From Caryophanales bacterium (lineage in GTDB: Bacteria; Bacillota_I; Bacilli_A; RFN20; CAG-288), in assembly GCA_021621525.1 (NCBI GenBank), contig JAJVUU010000081.1, forward strand, positions 1 through 6,650: a DNA stretch of 6,650 bases, read 5' to 3'. Under the pieces are notes generated by a model. It did no database searches and had not been told where the DNA came from. It saw only the letters and a list, made by a program, of their open reading frames with translations. Of the stretch, positions 1-6,649 are shown one piece after another (within the stretch, counting starts at the first letter, position 1; every line of letters begins with the position of its first letter). Position numbers and translations under genes: made by a program.

Positions 1-53
1 CCTTTTCGGATGCCCGAGTTTCTGGTATATTTTTCGATAAAAGACTTAGCCAT
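1..53 (-). CDS. Possible start of a downstream gene, cut by the window edge
   Basis: An ATG at 53-51 overlaps the stop codon of the preceding glycosyltransferase (ATGGCTAA), a layout typical of translational coupling. The frame stays open to the left edge and reads MAKSFIEKYTRNSGIRKG. An in-frame TGA lies three codons before the ATG, so no earlier start is possible in this frame. I see no convincing Shine-Dalgarno sequence. The fragment is too short to assign. By position it could be a flippase or another transferase, but that is only a guess from the locus type. The competing reading is that these bases encode the C-terminal part of the upstream glycosyltransferase beyond a premature stop (see findings). 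Confidence 0.4.
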   Translation of the reverse strand, partial: MAKSFIEKYTRNSGIRK

Positions 54-723
54 CTGTTTTCATAAGTTGAATTCGTTTTTTGATTTTCTTGCTATCTTTG
101 GTTTGAATAGAAAAATCACATTGATTTTTATAATCAATGATTTCTGTTTTGATATTGTGAAGAAAAAGGTTGAAATACAGATAGCTGTCAACGAAGTAGA
201 CAAAAATGTCTGGATCAAAAAGACCGGTTATGTCAAATGCTTTTTTAGCAACAAGGGTGCCATTATTGATGGAATTGAATAGACCGACTTCCTTGTCTTT
301 AGGTTCGACCATCGTTGATTTCAAAAGAAAATGAAAAAACATTTTCTTTGGGGAATCTATCTGGCGTGTCTTTATGTTGATATTGATTGGAGAAAACACA
401 AGAGAAGAGGAAGCTTGGATTCTGTGTGAAATCAAAGATAGATATTCCTGACTGATATTCGTATCGTCATCTAAGAACAAAATGTAATCTGTTTCCGTTA
501 GATAATTTTGAATGACGTAGTTATATGCAAAGGAAAGCCCTTTGTTACATCCAAAAGAAATATAGACAATATGTTTGTTTTGGCAGAATTCTTTGTTGAA
601 CTTTTGACAGTCTTTTGTGGTGGAATTGTCGAAAATGACAAAAGTAACCTTTGAATTATCAAATGAAAATAAAGAATTTCCCTTCAGTTTATTTTCGTAT
701 ACGACAAAAAGAGCATAAATCAT
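46..723 (-). CDS. GT2-family glycosyltransferase, short and possibly truncated
   Basis: This is probably a cytoplasmic, inverting GT-A glycosyltransferase that adds one sugar to the lipid-linked repeat unit; donor and acceptor are unknown. Visible motifs are DNS at residues 32-34 (nucleotide-binding region), NKGLSFAYN at 60-68, the metal-binding DDDT at 85-88, NNGTLV at 153-158 and GLFDPDIF at 167-174. Relatives with this layout often carry a His-Asp-Phe-Ser-like motif near the C-terminus; here it reads CDFS at 202-205. At 225 residues it is shorter than the roughly 260-300 usual for such enzymes. The start is three bases after the rfbB stop and in the same frame, with no clear Shine-Dalgarno sequence, so translation probably depends on re-initiation after rfbB. 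It is clearly more AT-rich than the rhamnose genes (20 of 60 bases GC at 481-540). GT2 assignment is confident; completeness is not. Confidence 0.85.
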   Translation of the reverse strand: MIYALFVVYENKLKGNSLFSFDNSKVTFVIFDNSTTKDCQKFNKEFCQNKHIVYISFGCNKGLSFAYNYVIQNYLTETDYILFLDDDTNISQEYLSLISHRIQASSSLVFSPININIKTRQIDSPKKMFFHFLLKSTMVEPKDKEVGLFNSINNGTLVAKKAFDITGLFDPDIFVYFVDSYLYFNLFLHNIKTEIIDYKNQCDFSIQTKDSKKIKKRIQLMKTDG

Positions 724-726
724 ATA

Positions 727-1761
727 TCATTTAACCATCTTAGAAAGAGACGAGTACCTCTCCATCCACTTCATGTATTCACCACTCTCTACGTTCCTAA
801 GCCATTCCTGGTTCTTCAGGTTCCATTCGATGGTCGGAACGATGCCTGTCTCGAAGTTATAGGTAGGCTTCCATCCAAGCTCCTTTTCGATCTTGGTAGG
901 ATCCATGGCATAACGCAAATCATGTCCGGGTCTATCCTTGACATAGGTGATCAAAGATTCCGGTTTACCTAATACCTTCAGAATCGTCTTTACAACCTGA
1001 AGGTTCGTCCTTTCGTTATGTCCGCCGATGTTATAGACCTCTCCGTCCTTTCCTGTCCTTACAATCAGGTCGATGGCATTGTTATGATCACCGACATAAA
1101 GCCAGTCACGGACATTCTCTCCCTTTCCATAGATAGGAAGGGATTCATTTCTCATAGCCTTCTGGATGATGAGAGGAATCAGCTTCTCAGGGAACTGATA
1201 CGGACCATAGTTGTTGGAGCATCTTGAAATCGTACAGGGAAGACCAAACGTCCTATGATAGGCCATGACAAGAAGATCGGCACTTGCCTTGCTTGCGGAA
1301 TACGGAGAAGAAGCATGGATTGGTGTGTTCTCCGTAAAGAATAGATCTGTCCTATCAAGAGGAAGGTCTCCATATACTTCATCCGTGGATACCTGATGGT
1401 ATCTCCTGATACCATATTTCCTGCAGGCATCCATCAAAGTCTGTGTGCCTAAGATATTCGTCGTCAGGAATATCCCAGGATTCTCGATGCTTCTATCCAC
1501 ATGGCTCTCGGCAGCAAAGTTGATGACATAGTCAAAGTGTTCTTCTTCAAAAAGACTGAACACCAAATCCCTGTCACAGATGTTGCCATGGACAAACCTG
1601 AAGTTCTTCCTATCCATGATGGAAGAAAGCGTCTCCATGTTTCCTGCATAGGTAAGGGTATCAAGGCAGACATATCTATCGCTAGGATATCTGTCTACCA
1701 TGGTAAGGAGGAAGTTTCCTCCGATGAATCCGGCTCCGCCGGTAACTAGGAATGTAGCCAT
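727..1761 (-). CDS. rfbB: dTDP-glucose 4,6-dehydratase (RfbB/RmlB)
   Basis: This enzyme catalyses the second step of dTDP-L-rhamnose synthesis, converting dTDP-D-glucose to dTDP-4-keto-6-deoxy-D-glucose with bound NAD+ in the cytoplasm. It is an extended short-chain dehydrogenase/reductase. The N-terminal Rossmann motif GGAGFIGGN lies at residues 8-16. The family's catalytic Thr-Asp-Glu triad falls in STDEVYGDL at 125-133 (T126, D127, E128), and the Tyr-x-x-x-Lys pair is Y154 and K158. The signature SRCSNNYGPYQFPEKL follows at 179-194. The length of 344 residues is normal. The start is one base after the rfbD stop, and a strong AAGGAG at 1777-1772, 10 nt upstream and inside the end of rfbD, supports it. 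It is the last of the four rhamnose genes here. No key residue is missing. Confidence 0.98.
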   Translation of the reverse strand: MATFLVTGGAGFIGGNFLLTMVDRYPSDRYVCLDTLTYAGNMETLSSIMDRKNFRFVHGNICDRDLVFSLFEEEHFDYVINFAAESHVDRSIENPGIFLTTNILGTQTLMDACRKYGIRRYHQVSTDEVYGDLPLDRTDLFFTENTPIHASSPYSASKASADLLVMAYHRTFGLPCTISRCSNNYGPYQFPEKLIPLIIQKAMRNESLPIYGKGENVRDWLYVGDHNNAIDLIVRTGKDGEVYNIGGHNERTNLQVVKTILKVLGKPESLITYVKDRPGHDLRYAMDPTKIEKELGWKPTYNFETGIVPTIEWNLKNQEWLRNVESGEYMKWMERYSSLSKMVK

Positions 1762-1762
1762 A

Positions 1763-2647
1763 TCATTTCATCTCCTTGTCCAGTTCTTCGATGTATCTTC
1801 TTACCGCATCCTTCCATGAAGGAAGCCTTGCAAAGCCTGCCTTGTCCATGGACGTCTTTGACATCCTGCTGTTGAGAGGTCTGTCTGCCTGGTTTGGAAC
1901 AAGCCTCTTATATTCAATGGTACTTACAGGATGGACGATGACATCCTTCTTAGCAACCTCGAATATATACTTGGCAAACTCAGCCCAGGAACAATATCCT
2001 TCATTGGTCGCATGGTAGATACCATATTTCTCTGTGACCATCATATCACACATCAGCTTGGATAAGTCATAGGTATAGGTAGGAGAACCTATCTGATCGT
2101 CGACGACACTGAGTTCCTTATGGGTATCCGATAACTTCAGCATCGTCTTTATGAAGTTGTGCCCGTTGATTCCGAATACCCAGGAGATACGGATGATGAA
2201 ATACTTATCCAGAACAGATGTAACAAAGTCCTCTCCCTGACTCTTTGTCTTCCCATAGACGGACAGGCCATCCTTCGGGGAATCGGCTTCGAAAGGCTTC
2301 TCTCCTTTTCCGTCAAAGACATAGTCTGTCGAGATATAGAACATCAAGGCACCCGCTTCCTTACATGCCTCTGCGATATACTTCGGACCCAATGCATTGA
2401 CCTTGTAGACGGCATCCGGCATCTCTTCAGCCTTGTCCACGGCAGTCCATGCAGCATTGTGCATCACGACATCAGGCTTATAACCCAAGATAAAATCATG
2501 GACCTTTCCTTCATCCGTGATATCAAGTTCATCCTTATCGATACCTAGGACATTCTGATATCCTCTCTCCTTAAGCTCTCTTACACAGTCATAGCCAAGC
2601 TGCCCCTTATAGCCGGTGACAAGGATTCTGGAATCTTTGGCAATCAT
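1763..2647 (-). CDS. rfbD: dTDP-4-dehydrorhamnose reductase (RfbD/RmlD)
   Basis: This enzyme performs the last step of the pathway, NAD(P)H-dependent reduction of dTDP-4-keto-L-rhamnose to dTDP-L-rhamnose. It belongs to the RmlD substrate-binding/SDR family. The nucleotide-binding loop contains GQLG at residues 15-18. HNAAWTAVDKAE at 63-74 and STDYVFDG at 106-113 are family signatures. The catalytic pair is Y131 and K135 in YGKTK (131-135). A substrate-binding stretch with GSPTYTYDL lies at 187-195, and RPLNSRM at 256-262 is typical of the C-terminal region. The length of 294 residues is normal. The ATG overlaps the rfbC stop by four bases (ATGA), indicating translational coupling; AGG-containing sequence lies just upstream. 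The gene looks intact. Confidence 0.97.
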   Translation of the reverse strand: MIAKDSRILVTGYKGQLGYDCVRELKERGYQNVLGIDKDELDITDEGKVHDFILGYKPDVVMHNAAWTAVDKAEEMPDAVYKVNALGPKYIAEACKEAGALMFYISTDYVFDGKGEKPFEADSPKDGLSVYGKTKSQGEDFVTSVLDKYFIIRISWVFGINGHNFIKTMLKLSDTHKELSVVDDQIGSPTYTYDLSKLMCDMMVTEKYGIYHATNEGYCSWAEFAKYIFEVAKKDVIVHPVSTIEYKRLVPNQADRPLNSRMSKTSMDKAGFARLPSWKDAVRRYIEELDKEMK

Positions 2648-3222
2648 AAAACCTGCATCTTCCCTTCCTTCATGCCAAACTCGATTTTGGCCTCCTTCAA
2701 AGAAGGATGCTTCCTATCCTTGTCTGACAAATCAAGCCCACCATGATAAGGCCACTTGATATTGACTTCAGAATCGTCATACATGATTCCGCCTTCAAAG
2801 CCTGGATCATAGACATCATCCACCTGATATTCAAAGACGGCAGTGTCACTTAAAACGACAAATCCATGGGCAAAACCTTTAGGAATCATAAACATATTAT
2901 GCTTCTCGGAAGAAAGAATGACACCTACATACTTCCCATAGGTAGATGAATCCTTCCTCAGATCGACAGCAACATCATAGACTTCCCCTTCGACTACCCT
3001 GACCAACTTTGCCTGAGGCTTCCTTGTCTGGAAGTGAAGTCCGCGCAAGACACCCTTATGGGACTTGCTCTGGTTGGACTGAACAAAGTCATAGTCAAGT
3101 CCTGCTTCTTTAAAAGCATCCTTCTGATAGGTTTCCATAAAGTAGCCCCTGTCATCTCCGAAGCATTTCGGTTCGATGACATAGACTCCTTCTATCTCCG
3201 TCTTATGAAATGTGAATGGCAT
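2644..3222 (-). CDS. rfbC: dTDP-4-dehydrorhamnose 3,5-epimerase (RfbC/RmlC)
   Basis: This enzyme performs the third step, epimerising C3 and C5 of dTDP-4-keto-6-deoxy-D-glucose to give dTDP-4-keto-L-rhamnose. It is a cupin-fold protein, normally a homodimer. The family's catalytic histidine is H63 within RGLHFQ (60-65). A second conserved histidine is H119 in KGFAHGF (115-121). Y132 in FEYQVDD and D169 in the SDKD segment match the positions of the other active-site residues in characterised homologues. The substrate-proximal FGDDRGYF lies at 21-28. The length of 192 residues is close to the usual 180-190. The start is supported by AGAGGA at 3236-3231, 8 nt upstream, which overlaps the rfbA stop codon; the intergenic gap is 12 bases. 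Its own stop overlaps the rfbD start. Confidence 0.98.
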   Translation of the reverse strand: MPFTFHKTEIEGVYVIEPKCFGDDRGYFMETYQKDAFKEAGLDYDFVQSNQSKSHKGVLRGLHFQTRKPQAKLVRVVEGEVYDVAVDLRKDSSTYGKYVGVILSSEKHNMFMIPKGFAHGFVVLSDTAVFEYQVDDVYDPGFEGGIMYDDSEVNIKWPYHGGLDLSDKDRKHPSLKEAKIEFGMKEGKMQVL

Positions 3223-3234
3223 ATAGTAAATCCT

Positions 3235-4119
3235 CTAGTACTTTACCTTCCCCTGTGCAACATGGATAAGGTGCTGTCCGTATTCGTTCTTCTTCATGGA
3301 TTCTCCGATTTCAAGAAGCTTCTCTCTTGAAATCCATCCGTTCTTATAGGCGACCTCTTCAGGACAGCATATCTTGAGTCCCTGATGTTCCTCCACCGTC
3401 TTCACAAACAAAGATGCATCAAGAAGGGATTCCATCGTTCCGGTATCCAGCCATGCATATCCTCTTCCTAGAAGAGATACATGTACCTGTCCCTTTTCAA
3501 GATACATATTATTTAATGAGGTAATCTCAAGTTCTCCTCTTGCAGATGGCTTGACTTGCTTTGCAAGCTCGGATACACCCTTAGGATAGAAATATAATCC
3601 AGTGACGGCATAGTTTGATTTTGGATCCTTAGGCTTCTCTTCGATGGAGATGGCATTGTTGTCCTTGTCGAATTCAACGACACCAAATCTTTCGGGATCG
3701 TTGACATAGTATCCAAATAAGGTTGCAATACCTTTTTCTGCTCTATCCACAGAATTTAGAAGATGTTTTCCCAGTCCTGCACCATAGAAGATGTTGTCTC
3801 CCAAGACCATGCAGCAGCTATCATCTCCGATGAAATCTTCTCCCAAGATAAAAGCCTGGGCAAGTCCGTCCGGACTTGGCTGTACCTTATAGGATAGATG
3901 GATGCCAAAGGAAGAACCATCCTTCAACAGTTCCTCAAACCTTGGTAAATCCGTCGGAGTAGAAATGATCAGGATGTCCTTGATACCGGCCAGCATCAGA
4001 ACACTCAACGGATAATAGATCATAGGCTTATCATAAACCGGCAATAACTGCTTCGATGTGACCAGTGTCAGTGGATAAAGCCTAGTTCCACTGCCACCTG
4101 CCAAAATGATACCTTTCAT
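3235..4119 (-). CDS. rfbA: Glucose-1-phosphate thymidylyltransferase (RfbA/RmlA)
   Basis: This enzyme starts the dTDP-L-rhamnose pathway by joining glucose 1-phosphate and dTTP to give dTDP-glucose and pyrophosphate. It is usually a homotetramer inhibited by dTDP-rhamnose. The nucleotidyltransferase signature GGSGTRLYPLT spans residues 8-18, followed by the KQLLPVYDKPM segment at 23-33. The metal-binding aspartates fall in LGDN at 106-109 (D108) and WLDTGT at 223-228 (D225). EEKP at 160-163 and GELEITSLN at 195-203 complete the family pattern. The length of 294 residues is typical of the short form. The ATG overlaps the preceding glycosyltransferase stop by four bases (ATGA), and AAGGAA at 4134-4129, 9 nt upstream, supports this start. 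It is the first gene of the rhamnose cassette. Confidence 0.98.
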   Translation of the reverse strand: MKGIILAGGSGTRLYPLTLVTSKQLLPVYDKPMIYYPLSVLMLAGIKDILIISTPTDLPRFEELLKDGSSFGIHLSYKVQPSPDGLAQAFILGEDFIGDDSCCMVLGDNIFYGAGLGKHLLNSVDRAEKGIATLFGYYVNDPERFGVVEFDKDNNAISIEEKPKDPKSNYAVTGLYFYPKGVSELAKQVKPSARGELEITSLNNMYLEKGQVHVSLLGRGYAWLDTGTMESLLDASLFVKTVEEHQGLKICCPEEVAYKNGWISREKLLEIGESMKKNEYGQHLIHVAQGKVKY

Positions 4120-4988
4120 GGATTGTTTTTCCTTTCTGATAAGCCTTTTTGAAAACCACGCTTTTTTCCTTTAAGTCTGGCGAGCATGTTTGGAATAAAC
4201 GAAAAGAGTGCAGGAATGTTGAACTCGAGAAGTATTCTCAATATGACTTTGAATGCAAGCTTTAGTCCGGAATCTGTCGCAGAATAGGAATCAAATTCAG
4301 GGCACATTCCTAAGAATTCGCCGAAAAGGAAATAGCGGTCTTCCGTCTGCTTCAAAGTGAATTTGTGAGAATGTATCACATAAGTTTCGGCAACGTAGGC
4401 AACCTCCATGTTGTTCGATATGACTTTATATGCATAATACATGTCTTCGTTGGTAGGCAGCGATTTTCCATATCCTCCGATAGAGCAGAAAAAAGCCACA
4501 TCTATGGCAGAACAGGCATCGCTTGCAAAAAAAGTGTTGAGTCCAAGTTCTTTGATGTCTTTTTTGGATTTGATTCGACTTTTTTGGGGGTAGTTGAACA
4601 TCCTTGTGTATCGTTCCACCGACCGATTGTTGTTGACCTGACGCAGATATGCGAATTTGACGTTTCCTTGTATGGCATCGGAAAGTTTTTGATAGGTGTC
4701 ATTGTTGACCAATCGGCAGTCCTGGGTGAGGAGAATGACGATATCAGCATTGCTTTCCAAAATATATTTTTCCCTTGTGACTGCATGATTAAAATCTTTT
4801 TGCGAAACCAAAGCAAAATCAAGGCTATGTTCTTTCAGATACTCTTTTGAACCATCGGAAGTATCTGTCAATATGAATTTCAGTGAAAGTTGGCAGTCAT
4901 CGATGATTTGGTTGCGATATTCCTGCTCAATCAGAGGAATGTAGTTTTTTCCATTAAATAAAAATACAAGTACAGCTATTCTTTTCAT
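4116..4988 (-). CDS. GT2-family glycosyltransferase, rhamnosyltransferase-like
   Basis: This is a probable cytoplasmic glycosyltransferase of the polysaccharide repeat unit. The layout resembles bacterial rhamnosyltransferases, which usually have a Phe-Asn-His-Gly-Gly-Thr-Arg-Asn-like block followed by Thr-Gln-Asp-Ala. Here the blocks are FNHAVTRE at 66-73 and LLTQDC at 86-91, the latter carrying the metal-binding aspartate. RQV at 116-118, FFASDACSA at 153-161, an acidic TNED at 179-182 (candidate catalytic region), HSHKFT at 206-211 and RYFLFGEFL at 218-226 follow the family order. A hydrophobic, basic C-terminal tail (about 245-283) suggests peripheral membrane contact. The start has AGG 8 nt upstream (4999-4997). 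It sits 64 bases after the polymerase gene and overlaps rfbA by four bases. Being next to the rhamnose genes supports, but does not prove, dTDP-L-rhamnose as donor. AT-rich (17 of 60 bases GC at 4741-4800). Confidence 0.88.
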   Translation of the reverse strand: MKRIAVLVFLFNGKNYIPLIEQEYRNQIIDDCQLSLKFILTDTSDGSKEYLKEHSLDFALVSQKDFNHAVTREKYILESNADIVILLTQDCRLVNNDTYQKLSDAIQGNVKFAYLRQVNNNRSVERYTRMFNYPQKSRIKSKKDIKELGLNTFFASDACSAIDVAFFCSIGGYGKSLPTNEDMYYAYKVISNNMEVAYVAETYVIHSHKFTLKQTEDRYFLFGEFLGMCPEFDSYSATDSGLKLAFKVILRILLEFNIPALFSFIPNMLARLKGKKRGFQKGLSERKNNP

Positions 4989-5008
4989 AATCGAGACCTA
5001 TTTATATG

Positions 5009-5037
5009 CGTATAAGTATAACAAAAAAGAAAGACAA
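5009..5037 (-). promoter_or_regulatory. Candidate weak internal promoter
   Basis: In the 64-base gap before the glycosyltransferase, TTGTCT (5037-5032) and TATACG (5014-5009) are separated by 17 bases; each matches the sigma-A consensus at four of six positions. The -10 box lies 20 bases from the ATG, which would leave a short leader still containing the AGG ribosome-binding signal. The gap is very AT-rich, so chance matches are likely. I see no hairpin terminator in it. Confidence 0.25.
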
Positions 5038-5052
5038 AGTATTGATGGGAAT

Positions 5053-6543
5053 CTATCCAAGCTTCTTAGTCAGAACCTTCTTCATGGCCAGGGAATGATA
5101 GATGTCGAAACAACTGTTTCCTGATAGACAGGAAGCATCAATAAAAACAGGAACAAGGTAAATGAGAAGGAAGAAGAAACCGGACCCTTCCACACCCAGC
5201 AACGCTCTTGATTCTACGAAACCATATATAGTGATTGTCAAAAAGAAGAAGATATAGATGATTCCATGCCAATTTCTTCTTGTAATGAGCAGTATATTTT
5301 TTAGGACAAGACTGACATTGATGAAAAGGATGGGCAGAAAACCGGTGATTCCATAGCTTACAATGATGTCTAAGAAAGCATTATGGGACAGATCAACGAT
5401 ATCCTGGGACATGATGGCTACTCCCATCCGATCGAAGAAATATATATATTGTTCTTTTCCATATCCGAAGAATAGATGGAATGGTGAATTTATCAAGGAA
5501 AGTGCTCTCATAGTGAGTTCTTTTCTAGAAAAAATGGTTCTCAGGTTGGTGAAATCTGTGATGAGAAAACGGACTTTTTGACATAGCGACGTATCTTTTC
5601 CAAAGGTGAAAATGATGATAAGGAACAATGATAGCATACCTAAGACGGAATAGGAAAAGACGGAGAAGCTTCTGTTCTTTTTGTGGAAGGCGATGGCTGT
5701 ATAGAGAAGGTAGAAAAGAATGGTGAGGGTGATTAGACCGATGGGAAACCTGCTTTTGATGACGATGGCTGAAATAAGAAAATACACCATCAAGGCCAAA
5801 TTCAATCCCATGTATTTCTCCTGAAGTATGGAGAGAAGAAGCAATGCTAGCGTTCCTATCCAAAGAAAAAAACCATATACGTTTTTATGGCTGGTGAAGC
5901 TTGAAATGTAATAGAAGTCTCCGCTTTCTTTGAAGAACATCATTTTGATGTTGAAGATGATTTTCTTCCCTTCGGTGATATAAGAGTAGATGTTGCAGAC
6001 AAGGCAAAAAAGAACCAAACAGAAAAGCATACCGATAAAGAATCCGGCAAGATAGTTTTTCTTCAAGTCTCCTAAATAAGTGAACGGGAGAAGAAAGAAG
6101 CTGAGGATGCCCACTTCGCAAAGAAAATTGACGATCCGATCAGAAAAGGTGATTCCTTGATATGCGATATTATATATCTGATGGGTGGAAGGATAGACAA
6201 AGGTCTCCACAAAAGGTTCATAAGGGGAAGAAAAGTCAGTAAAGCCTCTCAGAATGACAAAGAGAAGAAATATGGAAATCAGCCATGGGCTGATCCTTTT
6301 TTCGGTTTTCAGGTACCTTCTTTGTATAAAGAAAAGAAAGAGAAAGACATATATCAAAAGGCAAACCACCATCAGAAGGTTCAGAATGCCACGGAAATGC
6401 TGACAAAGGAAGGAAAACTGTTCTGGGAACGGACTGCTTTTGAAATACCCCGAAACAGCAAAGATGGCAGTGAAGGCTGAAAGGACGAAGAAGAGAAAAA
6501 TATCAAGAATCTCACTGCGTCTGGATACGGCTTGTTGGTTCAT
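5053..6543 (-). CDS. O-antigen polymerase/ligase-family membrane protein (Wzy-like)
   Basis: This is an integral membrane protein that probably polymerises lipid-linked repeat units on the outer face of the cytoplasmic membrane. About ten to twelve hydrophobic segments are visible, including roughly residues 12-32, 53-73, 86-99, 139-157, 164-188, 222-241, 246-262, 268-286, 296-314, 396-420, 427-443 and 454-469. The family hallmark of a large loop before late membrane helices is present at about 315-390, ending in SHNAFLDII (386-394) and YGITGFLP. SFTSHKNVYG (215-224) and FFGYGKEQ (358-365) are also typical of the Wzy_C/WaaL superfamily. Arginines at 265, 340 and 446 are candidate substrate contacts. 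Homologues diverge greatly, so polymerase versus ligase cannot be decided by sequence alone; a polymerase fits the operon better. The ATG has no recognisable Shine-Dalgarno sequence and a TATAAT box lies 8 nt upstream. Confidence 0.9.
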   Translation of the reverse strand: MNQQAVSRRSEILDIFLFFVLSAFTAIFAVSGYFKSSPFPEQFSFLCQHFRGILNLLMVVCLLIYVFLFLFFIQRRYLKTEKRISPWLISIFLLFVILRGFTDFSSPYEPFVETFVYPSTHQIYNIAYQGITFSDRIVNFLCEVGILSFFLLPFTYLGDLKKNYLAGFFIGMLFCLVLFCLVCNIYSYITEGKKIIFNIKMMFFKESGDFYYISSFTSHKNVYGFFLWIGTLALLLLSILQEKYMGLNLALMVYFLISAIVIKSRFPIGLITLTILFYLLYTAIAFHKKNRSFSVFSYSVLGMLSLFLIIIFTFGKDTSLCQKVRFLITDFTNLRTIFSRKELTMRALSLINSPFHLFFGYGKEQYIYFFDRMGVAIMSQDIVDLSHNAFLDIIVSYGITGFLPILFINVSLVLKNILLITRRNWHGIIYIFFFLTITIYGFVESRALLGVEGSGFFFLLIYLVPVFIDASCLSGNSCFDIYHSLAMKKVLTKKLG

Positions 6544-6551
6544 ACATCGAT

Positions 6552-6580
6552 ATTATAAGCTTGAACGGCTCAATTTTGAA
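6552..6580 (-). promoter_or_regulatory. Candidate sigma-A promoter for the operon section starting with the polymerase
   Basis: A perfect TATAAT (6557-6552) is preceded, after 17 bases, by TTCAAA (6580-6575), which matches the -35 consensus at four of six positions. The -10 box ends only 8 bases before the polymerase ATG, so transcription from here would start at or next to the start codon, giving a leaderless or nearly leaderless message. The -10 box could instead be chance in AT-rich DNA, with transcription coming from further upstream. Confidence 0.4.
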
Positions 6581-6595
6581 CAACAAGAAGAAAAG

Positions 6596-6649
6596 TTAGT
6601 CATTACTCACGCGCTCAGGGTCTCCGGAGACGTTTTCCGGGGTTCCTTT
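6596..6649 (-). CDS. Possible C-terminal tail of an upstream gene, cut by the window edge
   Basis: Reading leftward from the edge, one frame is open for 17 codons to a TAA at 6598-6596 and gives KGTPENVSGDPERVSND. The codons look ordinary and the GC content (28 of 50 bases at 6601-6650) is higher than in the adjacent leader, as expected for coding sequence. Another frame is open to a TGA a little earlier and reads KEPRKTSPETLSA, so the frame is not certain. The fragment is too short to name, and it may be non-coding leader. Confidence 0.22.
   Translation of the reverse strand, partial: KGTPENVSGDPERVSND

Noticed and set aside
10..282. 90-codon open frame on the plus strand near the left edge
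   Set aside because: It is antisense to the left glycosyltransferase, whose low GC content makes stop-free opposite frames likely. No domain or start signal supports it.
724..1768. Nine-base sequence AAATGATAT repeated at the rfbD/rfbB junction (1768-1760) and the rfbB/glycosyltransferase junction (732-724)
   Set aside because: The identity is short, AT-rich and constrained by the stop and start codons at both places, so it is not good evidence of recombination or duplication.
4365..4850. 161-codon open frame on the plus strand, opposite the right glycosyltransferase
   Set aside because: It lies wholly antisense to a gene with clear family motifs, has no ribosome-binding signal I can see, and its translation is rich in Cys, Phe and Ile with no recognisable domain. 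It is a shadow frame.
4989..5052. Possible transcription terminator after the polymerase gene, suggested by the T-rich stretch TTTCTTTTTTG
   Set aside because: No GC-rich inverted repeat precedes the T-rich stretch, so it does not have the form of an intrinsic terminator.
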